Under the pieces are notes generated by a model. The model made no database searches. It worked only from the letters and a program-made list of their open reading frames with translations, and was not told the DNA's origin. From the NCBI RefSeq assembly GCF_019345465.1, contig NZ_JAHKRC010000015.1:62001-126000 (forward strand): a stretch of 64,000 bases of DNA. Reading direction: 5' to 3'. The stretch comes from Pseudomonas sp. NKUCC02_KPG. GTDB taxonomy: Bacteria > Pseudomonadota > Gammaproteobacteria > Pseudomonadales > Pseudomonadaceae. The position numbers and the translations under genes are program-made. Shown piece after piece: positions 33,596-42,549 of the stretch. Numbering within the stretch: position 1 is the first letter of the stretch; each line of letters begins with the position of its first letter.

Positions 33596-34408
33596 CTACG
33601 TCTGGCAACGCGGGCAGAACACGCTGGCGCGCTGACCCAGCTTTACATCACGCAGTTCAGTGCCGCAGATCTTGCAGGGCTCATACCCGCGCCCGTACAC
33701 GAACAGTTCCTGCTGGAAGTAACCGGGCTGGCCATCGCCACCGATAAAGTCGCGCAAGGTCGTGCCACCACGCTCGATGGCGGCGGTCAAAATCCGCTTG
33801 ATCTCAATCGCCAGCTTCAAATAGCGCGCACGGGAAATACTCTTGGCCTCGCGACGCGGGTCGATCCCGGCAGCAAACAATGCTTCAGTCGCGTAAATAT
33901 TGCCCACGCCCACCACCACCGCGTTGTCCATGATGAACGGCTTGACCGCCATCGAACGCTTGCGCGACAGCTGAAACAGTCGATCGCCATCAAACAGGTC
34001 CGTCAGCGGCTCCGGCCCCAGGCGCACCAGCAGCTCGTGGTTCAACGGATCCAGACTCCAGAGCATTGCCCCGAACCGGCGCGGGTCGGTGTAACGCAAG
34101 GCCAGCCCGGACTCCAGTTCAATGTCCACATGCTCATGTTTGGCAGCGGGCAAGCCCGCCTCCACCAGCCGCAAGTTGCCGGACATGCCCAAATGGCTGA
34201 TCAGCGTCCCCACCTCGGCGTTGATCAGCAAGTACTTGGCCCGGCGCTCGACCAGCACAATGCGCTGCCCTGACAGGCGCACATCAAGGTCTTCGGGGAT
34301 CGGCCAGCGCAGACGGCGCTCGCGTACAATCACCCGGCTGACCCGCTGCCCCTCAAGGTGCGGGGCGATGCCACGCCGGGTGGTTTCGACTTCAGGTAAT
34401 TCAGGCAT
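33596..34408 (-). CDS. mutM: bifunctional DNA-formamidopyrimidine glycosylase/AP lyase
   Basis: 270 residues. After Met removal the N terminus is 'PELPEVETTRRG', with Pro1 the catalytic nucleophile and Glu2 the acid; this decides the start at 34408. The C-terminal zinc finger is 'CKICGTELRDVKLGQ' followed by 'CPRC'. It removes 8-oxoguanine and FaPy lesions. Divergent from rlmI. Confidence 0.96.
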   Translation of the reverse strand: MPELPEVETTRRGIAPHLEGQRVSRVIVRERRLRWPIPEDLDVRLSGQRIVLVERRAKYLLINAEVGTLISHLGMSGNLRLVEAGLPAAKHEHVDIELESGLALRYTDPRRFGAMLWSLDPLNHELLVRLGPEPLTDLFDGDRLFQLSRKRSMAVKPFIMDNAVVVGVGNIYATEALFAAGIDPRREAKSISRARYLKLAIEIKRILTAAIERGGTTLRDFIGGDGQPGYFQQELFVYGRGYEPCKICGTELRDVKLGQRASVFCPRCQT

Positions 34409-34522
34409 GGGGGCTCCGTACTCTGGAATAGCTGGCGATTCTAACGGAAATTTCTGCGCGACTAGCTCCGTGATCCGACGCAATGCGGTGAATCAGCCAA
34501 GCCTCAAGGTTACGTCTAAGGC

Positions 34523-34528
34523 TATAAT
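34523..34528 (+). promoter_or_regulatory. candidate -10 box (TATAAT) for rlmI
   Basis: A perfect TATAAT lies 30 bases before the rlmI ATG within the mutM-rlmI divergent gap. The -35 region is poor. The CGGAG at 34547-34551 is the ribosome-binding site. Confidence 0.4.
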
Positions 34529-34558
34529 CGCGCCCTTTTCAATACCCGGAGCGACGTC

Positions 34559-35755
34559 ATGTCCCTGCCAAGCCTGCGCCTTAAAGCCAATGCCGATCGA
34601 CGCCTGCGCGCCGGCCACTTGTGGGTCTACAGCAACGAAATCGATGTAGCCGCCACACCGCTGAACGGTTTTAAGGCCGGCGACCAAGCGGTACTCGAAA
34701 CCGCCGGCGGCAAGCCGCTGGGCATCGTTGCCATGAGCCCCAACAACCTGATCTGTGCACGCCTGCTGTCACGCGACATCAAGCTGCCATTGGACAAATC
34801 GCTGCTGGTTCACCGCCTGAACATGGCCCTGTCCCTGCGCGACCGCCTGTTCGACAAGCCTTACTACCGCCTGGTTTACGGCGATTCAGACCTGCTGCCG
34901 GGCCTGGTAGTCGACCGTTTCGGTGACATCCTGGTGGTCCAGCTGGCCTCGGCCACCATGGAACAGCACAAAGACGACGTGATCGCAGCGCTGGTGCAAG
35001 TCCTCAAGCCAAGCGGCATCCTGTTCAAGAACGACTCGGCTGCCCGCGACGCTGAAGGCCTTGAGCGCTACGTCGAAACCGTGTTCGGCCTGGTGCCGGA
35101 GTGGGTTGCCCTGGAAGAGAACGGCGTCAAGTTCGAAGCGCCGGTCATGACCGGTCAGAAAACCGGCTGGTTCTACGACCACCGCATGAACCGTGCCCGC
35201 CTGGCGCCTTACGTCAAAGGCAAAAAAGTCCTGGACCTGTTCAGCTACATCGGTGGCTGGGGTATTCAGGCGGCTGCTTTCGGCGCCAGCGAAGTGACCT
35301 GTGTCGACGCTTCATCGTTCGCCCTCGACGGTGTTGAGCGCAACGCTGCCCTGAACGGTTTTGCCGAGCGAGTCACCTGCATGGAAGGCGACGTGTTTGA
35401 AGCCCTCAAGGAACTCAAAGCCAACGAAGAGCGTTTCGACGTGATCGTTGCTGATCCGCCGGCCTTCATCAAACGCAAAAAAGACCTGAAAAACGGCGAA
35501 GGTGCCTACCGCCGCCTGAATGAGCAAGCCATGCGCCTGCTCACCAAGGACGGGATTCTGGTCAGCGCATCGTGCTCGATGCACCTGCCGGAAGACGACC
35601 TGCAGAACATTCTGCTAACCAGCGCCCGTCATCTGGATCGCAACATCCAGCTGCTGGAACGCGGTGGCCAGGGTCCGGATCACCCGGTACACCCGGCCAT
35701 CAACGAAACACGCTACATCAAGAGCATCACCTGCCGTTTGCTGCCTAACAGCTAA
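34559..35755 (+). CDS. rlmI: class I SAM-dependent rRNA methyltransferase (RlmI-like)
   Basis: 398 residues: an N-terminal PUA domain ('RLKANADRRLRAGHLWVYSN'), a central RlmI-type domain ('GLVVDRFGDILVVQ') and a Rossmann methyltransferase domain with 'VLDLFSYIGGWGIQAAAFGA' and 'VADPPAFIKRKKD'. The family makes 5-methylcytosine in 23S rRNA (C1962 in E. coli). The later 'SCSMHLPEDD' contains the catalytic Cys. Convergent with the DUF4153 gene. Confidence 0.9.
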   Translation: MSLPSLRLKANADRRLRAGHLWVYSNEIDVAATPLNGFKAGDQAVLETAGGKPLGIVAMSPNNLICARLLSRDIKLPLDKSLLVHRLNMALSLRDRLFDKPYYRLVYGDSDLLPGLVVDRFGDILVVQLASATMEQHKDDVIAALVQVLKPSGILFKNDSAARDAEGLERYVETVFGLVPEWVALEENGVKFEAPVMTGQKTGWFYDHRMNRARLAPYVKGKKVLDLFSYIGGWGIQAAAFGASEVTCVDASSFALDGVERNAALNGFAERVTCMEGDVFEALKELKANEERFDVIVADPPAFIKRKKDLKNGEGAYRRLNEQAMRLLTKDGILVSASCSMHLPEDDLQNILLTSARHLDRNIQLLERGGQGPDHPVHPAINETRYIKSITCRLLPNS

Positions 35756-35767
35756 GACGCACATTGC

Positions 35768-35805
35768 CCCCGTAGCAGCTGTCGAGAACGACGGCTGCTA
35801 CGGGG
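35768..35805. terminator. inverted repeat / probable terminator between rlmI and DUF4153 gene
   Basis: CCCCGTAGCAGC (35768-35779) and GCTGCTACGGGG (35794-35805) are perfect 12-base complements with a 14-base loop. Only TTT follows, so it is a weak intrinsic terminator or a third short palindromic repeat type. Confidence 0.6.
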
Positions 35806-35813
35806 TTTAGCGT

Positions 35814-37499
35814 TCATTGCGCCTTCGAACGGGGATTGAGCTCCACGCCATTGATCAACAATGATTGATAGCGCGGCGTCACTACCTTCGCGTTGCCTTC
35901 ACGGATCTGCTCGATCATCTCCAGTGCATTGGCATCGGCCTCGTACGAGCCTGCGTGTTGCCACTTGCCCTGCCCATCGCGCTTGAAAAAATCCAGTTCC
36001 CTGACCCAGCCCCGCTTGGGCAGTTGCACCACCTCGTTTTGCCCATCCCGATCCAGATCAACGGCCCACAACACACAGCCCGGCTCCTGACACGCCTGCT
36101 TGCCAAAATCTGGCGCTTCAAATTGATCACTGCCTTCAACTACAGGGCCAATCCATTCCAGGGTTTTCTCTTTCGGCGCCCGCTTGCCCTCGCCCGTGTC
36201 GACACTTTTGAGGCGCTTGAGCAACGCTTGCCGCTCAGGCGGCGTCAATACCTGGCCTTGCTCCACTTGCACCAGCAACTCGTCAAACGCCTGCTTGCCG
36301 GGCAGGCCCAGCTGATAGCGCAAGGTGTCGGCATCAAAGTTCTCTACCGCCGTCTTGCCACTCAGCACGCGAGCCACCTGATTATTTGCACTGAAATTCA
36401 GCGGGCTGAACCACGGCGTATGAATGGCCAGCAACAGCACCACCGTCCCCAGCGCGATGACCGGGTTGGTGAGACGCAAACTCCACAGCCACTGGCGCTG
36501 CGGCACCACCACCGCCCAGACCGCAGCCAGGCTGTGGGCAAATATCACCGCGACCAGCAACATTGCCAGCACACGGGAAGGCGTCAGGCCGTACTGCTCG
36601 ATGCGTAGCCAGGTCGAATACCCTGCCAGCAACACCAGCACCGGCAAGCACAGCAGACACAGGTCGACCACACGCTTGAGCCACACCGCATAACCGCTGC
36701 CCTGGGTGCCGTCCTGGAAAACACCATTGAGCAAGAACAGATTGACCGCCACCAGCCACAGCATGATCGGCGTCGAATACCCGGTGTCCCAGATCGGCTC
36801 CAGCCCGGTAAATGGCAACGCCAGGGTGAACACAATGGCAATCAGCGCCCCCAGGGGCAGCAGAAAACGGCAGAGCGTGAGCAAAAGCCCGCGCAGCATG
36901 CCGATGACACGATCATTCTCGCGCCCCATATTCACGCCCAGGGCAAATACCATCGCCGAACTGACGCAAATAAACCCCTCGGTTGAGAACAGTTTATTGA
37001 GCACCACAATCCCGAGCATCTTGAACAGACTGCCCCACAGCCACAGCAATCCCCAGAACACCGCATTCAGCAGCAGCCCCAGCAGCACGATAAACACCGT
37101 GTCCCAGGCATGGCGGAACAGGTCCTCATAACGCGGATACCGCCCCTCACGGGTCGGCCAACTGAGGATAAAAGCGGTACAGACGTAAGCGACCACCAGC
37201 GAGAAGAACACCCAACTCCCGGTCAGCCACCTGTTGTTGAATAACTGCCTGTCACCGTCCAGAAATACCCAGGTACTGATGGCCGTCAAGACGGCCGTGA
37301 GTCCGATCACCAGCCATGCCGTACCGCGCTGGCGCACGCTGTCACCCAACAGCAGCAGATTGATGCCGCCCACCAGCACGGCTGTAGCCAAAGCGATCCT
37401 GACCCCGGACTGGGGCAAAGTACTGGCCAGCCAGAGCAGCAGCCCTTGTGTCAGACCGATCACCAGGCTGGCTTTGACGGAGCGGTTGAGCGTCAGCAT
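35814..37499 (-). CDS. DUF4153 domain-containing membrane protein
   Basis: 561 residues. The first about 365 residues contain around ten hydrophobic spans (polytopic inner-membrane protein). The last about 190 residues are hydrophilic and include 'DLDRDGQNEVVQL', a DxDxDG calcium-binding-like loop of the type found in FG-GAP/EF-hand repeats, and two Cys in 'KQACQEPGCVLW'. A GAGGA site precedes the ATG. Function unknown; no partner gene adjoins it. Confidence 0.82.
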   Translation of the reverse strand: MLTLNRSVKASLVIGLTQGLLLWLASTLPQSGVRIALATAVLVGGINLLLLGDSVRQRGTAWLVIGLTAVLTAISTWVFLDGDRQLFNNRWLTGSWVFFSLVVAYVCTAFILSWPTREGRYPRYEDLFRHAWDTVFIVLLGLLLNAVFWGLLWLWGSLFKMLGIVVLNKLFSTEGFICVSSAMVFALGVNMGRENDRVIGMLRGLLLTLCRFLLPLGALIAIVFTLALPFTGLEPIWDTGYSTPIMLWLVAVNLFLLNGVFQDGTQGSGYAVWLKRVVDLCLLCLPVLVLLAGYSTWLRIEQYGLTPSRVLAMLLVAVIFAHSLAAVWAVVVPQRQWLWSLRLTNPVIALGTVVLLLAIHTPWFSPLNFSANNQVARVLSGKTAVENFDADTLRYQLGLPGKQAFDELLVQVEQGQVLTPPERQALLKRLKSVDTGEGKRAPKEKTLEWIGPVVEGSDQFEAPDFGKQACQEPGCVLWAVDLDRDGQNEVVQLPKRGWVRELDFFKRDGQGKWQHAGSYEADANALEMIEQIREGNAKVVTPRYQSLLINGVELNPRSKAQ

Positions 37500-37891
37500 T
37501 TAGAGTCCTCACTGAAAAACCATTCGAACACTATTGCTTGAATTTCGTTAAATGGCCCGGTCACTTTCAAAAAATACTGTTTCTTACACAAAGGCAGGCC
37601 TGGACTTACTCAATGCCCGATTGACCGTGAACAGCGAGTGCGTTACTGCGAGTCGCTCATTTGTGCTCCGGAGTAACTGCCCTGCCCATTCCCTCCGCCC
37701 GCCAGCCGTGTAGAATCGACGGATTCATCGCCAATCATCCCCGGCGGGTTTATGAGCTCAGGCCCAGGCGCGCGGCGATCCCGCAGCGTTTAAGGCAGCT
37801 AGCTGACACGTAGTCATTTTCTGTGTGGTCTGCCAGTCATTAGAAGCTCACTTCCCTGTTTGTTACCTGATTAGCCGCCCGGAGTTGTTCC
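37500..37891. other. 392-base region upstream of ilvD
   Basis: Contains the start region of the divergent DUF4153 gene and the ilvD promoter and leader. A TAGAAT hexamer at 37711 is a candidate -10 box, which would leave a leader of about 170 bases. That leader carries a 13-codon frame from 37752 and a palindrome CAGCTAGCTG (37796-37805). No riboswitch or branched-chain-amino-acid leader peptide is recognised. Confidence 0.45.
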
Positions 37892-39739
37892 ATGCCTGAC
37901 TATCGTTCGAAAACCTCCACCCACGGCCGCAACATGGCCGGTGCCCGCGCTTTGTGGCGCGCCACGGGGATGAAAGATGCCGACTTCAAGAAGCCGATCA
38001 TCGCCATTGCCAACTCCTTTACCCAGTTCGTACCCGGCCACGTCCACCTGAAGGACATGGGTCAACTGGTTGCCCGCGAGATCGAGCGCGCTGGCGGCGT
38101 TGCCAAGGAATTCAACACCATTGCCGTAGACGACGGCATCGCCATGGGCCATGACGGCATGCTGTACTCGCTGCCGAGCCGCGAGATCATCGCCGACTCC
38201 GTCGAGTACATGGTCAACGCCCACTGCGCCGACGCCATTGTGTGCATCTCCAACTGCGACAAGATCACCCCTGGCATGCTGATGGCCTCGTTGCGCCTCA
38301 ACATCCCGGTGATTTTCGTTTCCGGTGGCCCTATGGAAGCGGGCAAGACCAAGCTCGCCAGCCACGGCCTGGACCTGGTAGATGCCATGGTCATCGCGGC
38401 CGACTCCAGCGCTTCTGACGAGAAGGTTGCCGAGTACGAGCGCAGCGCTTGCCCAACCTGTGGTTCGTGCTCCGGCATGTTCACCGCCAACTCGATGAAC
38501 TGCCTGACCGAAGCCCTGGGCCTGGCCCTGCCGGGAAACGGCTCGGCACTGGCGACCCACAGCGACCGCGAGCAGCTGTTCCTGCAGGCTGGCCGCACCA
38601 TCGTCGACCTGTGCCGCCAGTACTACGTCGAGAACGACGAATCGGTACTGCCGCGCAACATCGCCAACTTCAAGGCATTCGAAAACGCCATGACGCTGGA
38701 CATCGCCATGGGTGGGTCGACCAACACCATCCTGCACTTGCTGGCCGCTGCCCAAGAGGCCGAGATCGACTTCGACCTGAAAGACATCGACCGCCTGTCG
38801 CGTCACGTGCCGCAGCTGTGCAAAGTGGCGCCGAACATCCAGAAGTACCACATGGAAGACGTGCACCGCGCCGGCGGCATTTTCTCCATCCTCGGTTCGC
38901 TGGCCCGTGGCGGCCTGCTGCACACCGACCTGCCGACCGTACACAGCAAGACCCTGGCTGAAGGCATCGCCAAGTGGGACATCACCCAGACTGACGACGA
39001 AGCCGTGCATACCTTCTTCCGTGCAGGCCCGGCCGGTATTCCAACCCAAACCGCGTTCAGCCAGTCGACCCGCTGGGACACCCTGGACGACGACCGTGAA
39101 AACGGCTGTATCCGCAGTGTCGAGCATGCCTACTCGCAAGAAGGCGGCCTGGCCGTGCTGTACGGCAACATCGCGCTGGATGGTTGCGTCGTTAAAACGG
39201 CGGGCGTAGACGAATCGATCCACGTGTTCGAAGGCAATGCCAAGATCTTCGAAAGCCAGGACAGCGCCGTGCGCGGCATTCTGGCGGACGAAGTGCAGGC
39301 CGGTGACATCGTGATCATCCGCTACGAAGGCCCGAAAGGCGGCCCGGGCATGCAAGAGATGCTTTACCCGACGTCCTACCTGAAATCCAAAGGCCTGGGC
39401 AAAGCTTGCGCCCTGCTCACCGATGGCCGCTTCTCGGGCGGTACTTCGGGCCTGTCCATCGGCCATGCTTCGCCGGAAGCGGCGGCTGGCGGCGCGATAG
39501 GTCTGGTGCAGGACGGCGACAAAGTGCTGATCGACATTCCAAACCGCTCGATCAACCTGCTGATCAGCGACGAAGAAATGGCGACACGCCGTGCCGCGCA
39601 AGACAAGAAAGGCTGGAAGCCGGTTGAAGTGCGTCCGCGCAAAGTCACCACCGCCCTCAAGGCTTACGCCTTGCTGGCCACCAGCGCCGACAAGGGCGCG
39701 GTGCGTGACAAAGCATTGCTGGACAAGCTGGCGCCGTAA
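37892..39739 (+). CDS. ilvD: dihydroxy-acid dehydratase
   Basis: 615 residues. It dehydrates dihydroxyisovalerate and dihydroxymethylvalerate in valine, isoleucine and leucine synthesis. Iron-sulfur cluster Cys are seen in 'CISNCDKITPGML' and 'ACPTCGSCSGMFTANSMNCL'; 'AVDDGIAMGHDGMLYSLPSR' and 'DGRFSGGTSGLSIGH' are family signatures. A CCGGAG site precedes the ATG. A good terminator follows. Together with ilvA at the right end it covers two steps of isoleucine synthesis. Confidence 0.97.
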   Translation: MPDYRSKTSTHGRNMAGARALWRATGMKDADFKKPIIAIANSFTQFVPGHVHLKDMGQLVAREIERAGGVAKEFNTIAVDDGIAMGHDGMLYSLPSREIIADSVEYMVNAHCADAIVCISNCDKITPGMLMASLRLNIPVIFVSGGPMEAGKTKLASHGLDLVDAMVIAADSSASDEKVAEYERSACPTCGSCSGMFTANSMNCLTEALGLALPGNGSALATHSDREQLFLQAGRTIVDLCRQYYVENDESVLPRNIANFKAFENAMTLDIAMGGSTNTILHLLAAAQEAEIDFDLKDIDRLSRHVPQLCKVAPNIQKYHMEDVHRAGGIFSILGSLARGGLLHTDLPTVHSKTLAEGIAKWDITQTDDEAVHTFFRAGPAGIPTQTAFSQSTRWDTLDDDRENGCIRSVEHAYSQEGGLAVLYGNIALDGCVVKTAGVDESIHVFEGNAKIFESQDSAVRGILADEVQAGDIVIIRYEGPKGGPGMQEMLYPTSYLKSKGLGKACALLTDGRFSGGTSGLSIGHASPEAAAGGAIGLVQDGDKVLIDIPNRSINLLISDEEMATRRAAQDKKGWKPVEVRPRKVTTALKAYALLATSADKGAVRDKALLDKLAP

Positions 39740-39756
39740 GCCACCCTGCAACAACA

Positions 39757-39786
39757 AAAATCCCGGCCAGGTGCCGGGATTTTTTA
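39757..39786 (+). terminator. intrinsic terminator of ilvD
   Basis: AAAATCCCGG pairs with CCGGGATTTT around a short loop (39757-39784) and continues into TTTTT. A-tract, stem and T-tract are all present. Confidence 0.88.
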
Positions 39787-39805
39787 TGGGCAACATAACC
39801 ACCCT

Positions 39806-39833
39806 TGTGGGAGCGGGCTTGCCCGCTCCCACA
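39806..39833. repeat. short REP hairpin (tgtgggagcgggc family)
   Basis: tgtgggagcggg-cttg-cccgctcccaca is a perfect 12-base stem with a 4-base loop, a collapsed version of the REP pair. It lies between ilvD and the convergent pchP. Confidence 0.85.
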
Positions 39834-39837
39834 GGAA

Positions 39838-40893
39838 TTACTGGATCTGGTCAGGCTTGACGATCACCCAGTTCTTGTCCGCCGTCACCGGCAAACCTTC
39901 CTTGGCCTGGGCCGCTGCGTTTTTGGCCATCATGCCTTCCAGCTGCGCCATGTATTTGTCCTTGCGGTTGACCCACAGGTGAATCCCGCCCTTGGCGACG
40001 TCAACCCCGTGAAACAACATGTAGCCATCACTGGACGGCGTATCACCGCCCACCAGCACCGGTTTTTTCCATTGATCAATATAGGTCAGGATCGCCGCTT
40101 GCTTGCCCGCCATCCACGTCGCCGGTGTCCACAGGTAAGGCGTCAGTTCCAGCCCAAGGTTGGCTTTTTCGTTATAGGTGCCCGCACTGATCTGCTTGCG
40201 TGCCGTGGTCAGCTCCCCGGTTTTACGGTCCTTGAGCAAGGTGGTCACGCCAATCACGTTCTGCGGCTTGACGTTGTAACCGTACTTGGGATCGGCCGCC
40301 ACCATGCGCACCAGCTCTTCCGAGGCGGCCGTCATCACGTAGACCTCGATGCCGTTTTCCATCAGTTTGTTGAACAGCTCGACCTGACCGGTAAACACCT
40401 TGGGCGGCTGAACCTCTGAGGTCTTGACCACATCGCCCTCGAAGTAAGTCACCGGCACCGGCTTGCCCGACGCCATCAACTCATCCACGTAACCCTTGAG
40501 CTGTTGCAGGGTGAAACCGGAAAACACCTGGGCCACCCACGGGTAGCAGACCATGTCGTCGATTTCACACAGGCGGTAGTAGTAACTGAACAGGCTTTCC
40601 TTGTGGTCAGCGGTGTCTTTGAACGGGATCAGTTTGAGTGACGGGTCCAGGCTTTCGCGGGTGATGAGGCCCTTGTTCTCCATATAAGGCAGCAGGGCCT
40701 CTTCCAGATCGTTGCGATAGCTGGTGTTGTCCATGTCAAAGACCGCGAAGTTACCCTTGTTCGCGTTGGCGGCGATCATGGCCTCCAGTTGCCTGGCCTG
40801 ATCAGCGGGCCAGTGTTTCAATTCTGTGGCCAGTGCCTGCCCCGTCAGGCCCAGACACAGGGTTGCAGCGATCAACTTGGCGGTCAGTTTCAT
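39838..40893 (-). CDS. pchP: phosphorylcholine phosphatase PchP (HAD family)
   Basis: 351 residues with a signal peptide ending 'GQALA'. HAD motif I is 'FAVFDMDNTSYR', motif II 'VMTAASEELV', motif III region 'VGGDTPSSDGYML'. 'PFKDTADHKESLFSYYYRL' and 'MVCYPWVAQVFSGFT' match P. aeruginosa PchP (PA5292) as I remember it. It releases choline from phosphocholine in the periplasm, giving carbon, nitrogen and phosphate. In PAO1 the gene is elsewhere on the chromosome, so its place next to ilvD looks lineage-specific. Divergent from tcyP. Confidence 0.9.
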   Translation of the reverse strand: MKLTAKLIAATLCLGLTGQALATELKHWPADQARQLEAMIAANANKGNFAVFDMDNTSYRNDLEEALLPYMENKGLITRESLDPSLKLIPFKDTADHKESLFSYYYRLCEIDDMVCYPWVAQVFSGFTLQQLKGYVDELMASGKPVPVTYFEGDVVKTSEVQPPKVFTGQVELFNKLMENGIEVYVMTAASEELVRMVAADPKYGYNVKPQNVIGVTTLLKDRKTGELTTARKQISAGTYNEKANLGLELTPYLWTPATWMAGKQAAILTYIDQWKKPVLVGGDTPSSDGYMLFHGVDVAKGGIHLWVNRKDKYMAQLEGMMAKNAAAQAKEGLPVTADKNWVIVKPDQIQ

Positions 40894-41113
40894 CAGCTAT
40901 GCTCCACGTCAAAGGCATCGAAGCTAACAAACCTGTGTAACAATTTTTGATTCGGACACGACGGCTATCGTCGTGAATGCGCCACCGCCTTATTCCAAAA
41001 ACAAAGGCTGTCATTCCACAACGGTATATTTCCTGTTATTTCAAACTGTTACGCTTTCCGGTTAGCAATAGCTGCATACAAATACTGATGCACGTCGTCC
41101 CCTCGGAGTTTTC

Positions 41114-42505
41114 ATGAATTTCCCGCTGATCCTCAATCTGCTGGTGTTCCTCGCGTTGCTGTTTGGCCTGTCGCTGACCCGCCACACCGCGTGGAGCCTG
41201 GCTAAAAAAGTCTTGCTGGCACTGGTTCTCGGCGTGGTCTTCGGTCTGTGCCTGCACATGACCTACGGTGCTGATAGCCCTACCCTGAAAACGTCCATCG
41301 GCTGGTTCGATCTGGTAGGCAGCGGCTACGTGCAACTGCTGCAAATGATCGTGATCCCGCTGGTTTTCGCATCGATCCTCAGCGCTGTGGCCCGACTGCA
41401 TAACGCCTCATCCCTGGGCAAGATCAGCTTCCTGACCATCGGCACACTGCTGTTCACCACCATGATCGCAGCGCTGGTGGGCATCGGCCTGACCAACCTG
41501 TTCGGCCTGACCGCCGATGGCCTGGTGGCGGGCGCGGCTGAAATGAGCCGCCTGCAAGTGATCCAGAGCGACTACGTGGGCAAGGTGTCGGACCTGAACG
41601 TGCCGCAGTTGCTGCTGTCGTTTATCCCGCAGAACCCGTTTGCCGACCTGGCCCGAGCCAAGCCGACCTCGATCATCAGCGTGGTGATTTTCGCTGCATT
41701 CCTGGGTATTGCTGCACTGCAGCTGTTCAAGGATGAACCGGAAAAAGGCGGCAAGATCCTCAGCGCCATCGACACCCTGCAAGCCTGGGTGATGCGCCTG
41801 GTGCGCCTGGTGATGAAACTGACCCCGTATGGTGTTCTGGCCCTGATGACCAAAGTGGTCGCCATGTCCAACGTGCAAGACATCATCAAACTGGGCAGCT
41901 TTGTGGTGGTGTCCTACATCGCCCTGGCCCTGATGTTCGTGATTCATGGCGTGATCCTGTCGGTATCCGGCGTTAACCCGCTGCGCTTTTTCCGCAAGGT
42001 ATGGCCAGTACTGACGTTTGCTTTCACCAGCCGTTCGAGCGCGGCCAGCATCCCGCTGAGCATTGAAGCGCAAACCCGTCGCCTGGGGATTCCATCTTCC
42101 ATCGCCAGCTTTGCCGCCTCGTTTGGCGCCACCATTGGCCAGAACGGCTGTGCCGGCCTGTACCCGGCCATGTTGGCGGTGATGGTTGCTCCGACCGTTG
42201 GCATCAACCCGCTGGACCCGGTGTGGATCGCGTCGCTGGTAGCGATTGTGACCTTGAGTTCTGTGGGCGTGGCCGGTGTGGGCGGTGGTGCGACCTTCGC
42301 GGCACTGATCGTATTGCCCGCGATGGGCTTGCCGGTATCGCTGGTGGCGTTGCTGATTTCGGTTGAGCCACTGATCGACATGGGCCGCACGGCGCTGAAC
42401 GTCAGCGGTTCGATGGTCGCCGGTACGGTGACCAGCCAGATTCTGCACCAGACCGACAAGGCCATTCTGGCTGAAGACGACCATGGTGATCTGGCGCACG
42501 CGTAA
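41114..42505 (+). CDS. tcyP: L-cystine:proton symporter TcyP (YdjN-like)
   Basis: 463 residues, the same length as E. coli YdjN/TcyP. A dicarboxylate/amino acid:cation symporter fold with about eight helices and two re-entrant loops: 'VIPLVFASILSAVARL' and 'FTSRSSAASIPLSIEAQ' (the serine-rich loop), 'SFGATIGQNGCAG' and 'SSVGVAGVGGGATFAALIV'. It imports cystine. The ATG at 41114 is preceded by CGGAG. It ends against a hairpin shared with folA. Confidence 0.9.
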   Translation: MNFPLILNLLVFLALLFGLSLTRHTAWSLAKKVLLALVLGVVFGLCLHMTYGADSPTLKTSIGWFDLVGSGYVQLLQMIVIPLVFASILSAVARLHNASSLGKISFLTIGTLLFTTMIAALVGIGLTNLFGLTADGLVAGAAEMSRLQVIQSDYVGKVSDLNVPQLLLSFIPQNPFADLARAKPTSIISVVIFAAFLGIAALQLFKDEPEKGGKILSAIDTLQAWVMRLVRLVMKLTPYGVLALMTKVVAMSNVQDIIKLGSFVVVSYIALALMFVIHGVILSVSGVNPLRFFRKVWPVLTFAFTSRSSAASIPLSIEAQTRRLGIPSSIASFAASFGATIGQNGCAGLYPAMLAVMVAPTVGINPLDPVWIASLVAIVTLSSVGVAGVGGGATFAALIVLPAMGLPVSLVALLISVEPLIDMGRTALNVSGSMVAGTVTSQILHQTDKAILAEDDHGDLAHA

Positions 42506-42517
42506 CACCTGACTGAC

Positions 42518-42543
42518 CCCGCGCCCACGCTTGTGGGTGCGGG
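42518..42543. repeat. REP-like hairpin between tcyP and folA
   Basis: cccgcgcccac (42518-42528) pairs with gtgggtgcggg (42533-42543) with one mismatch and a 4-base loop. It resembles a degenerate member of the tgtgggagcgggc family and sits between convergent genes, so it may terminate both. Confidence 0.65.
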
Positions 42544-42549
42544 CTTGCC

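Noticed and set aside
37752..37793. 13-codon frame in the ilvD leader as a leader peptide
   Set aside because: It lacks clustered Ile/Leu/Val codons and there is no terminator/antiterminator pair after it.
37871..39832. 653-codon open frame opposite ilvD
   Set aside because: GC-rich codon bias produces long antisense frames; ilvD is unambiguous and the antisense product resembles nothing.
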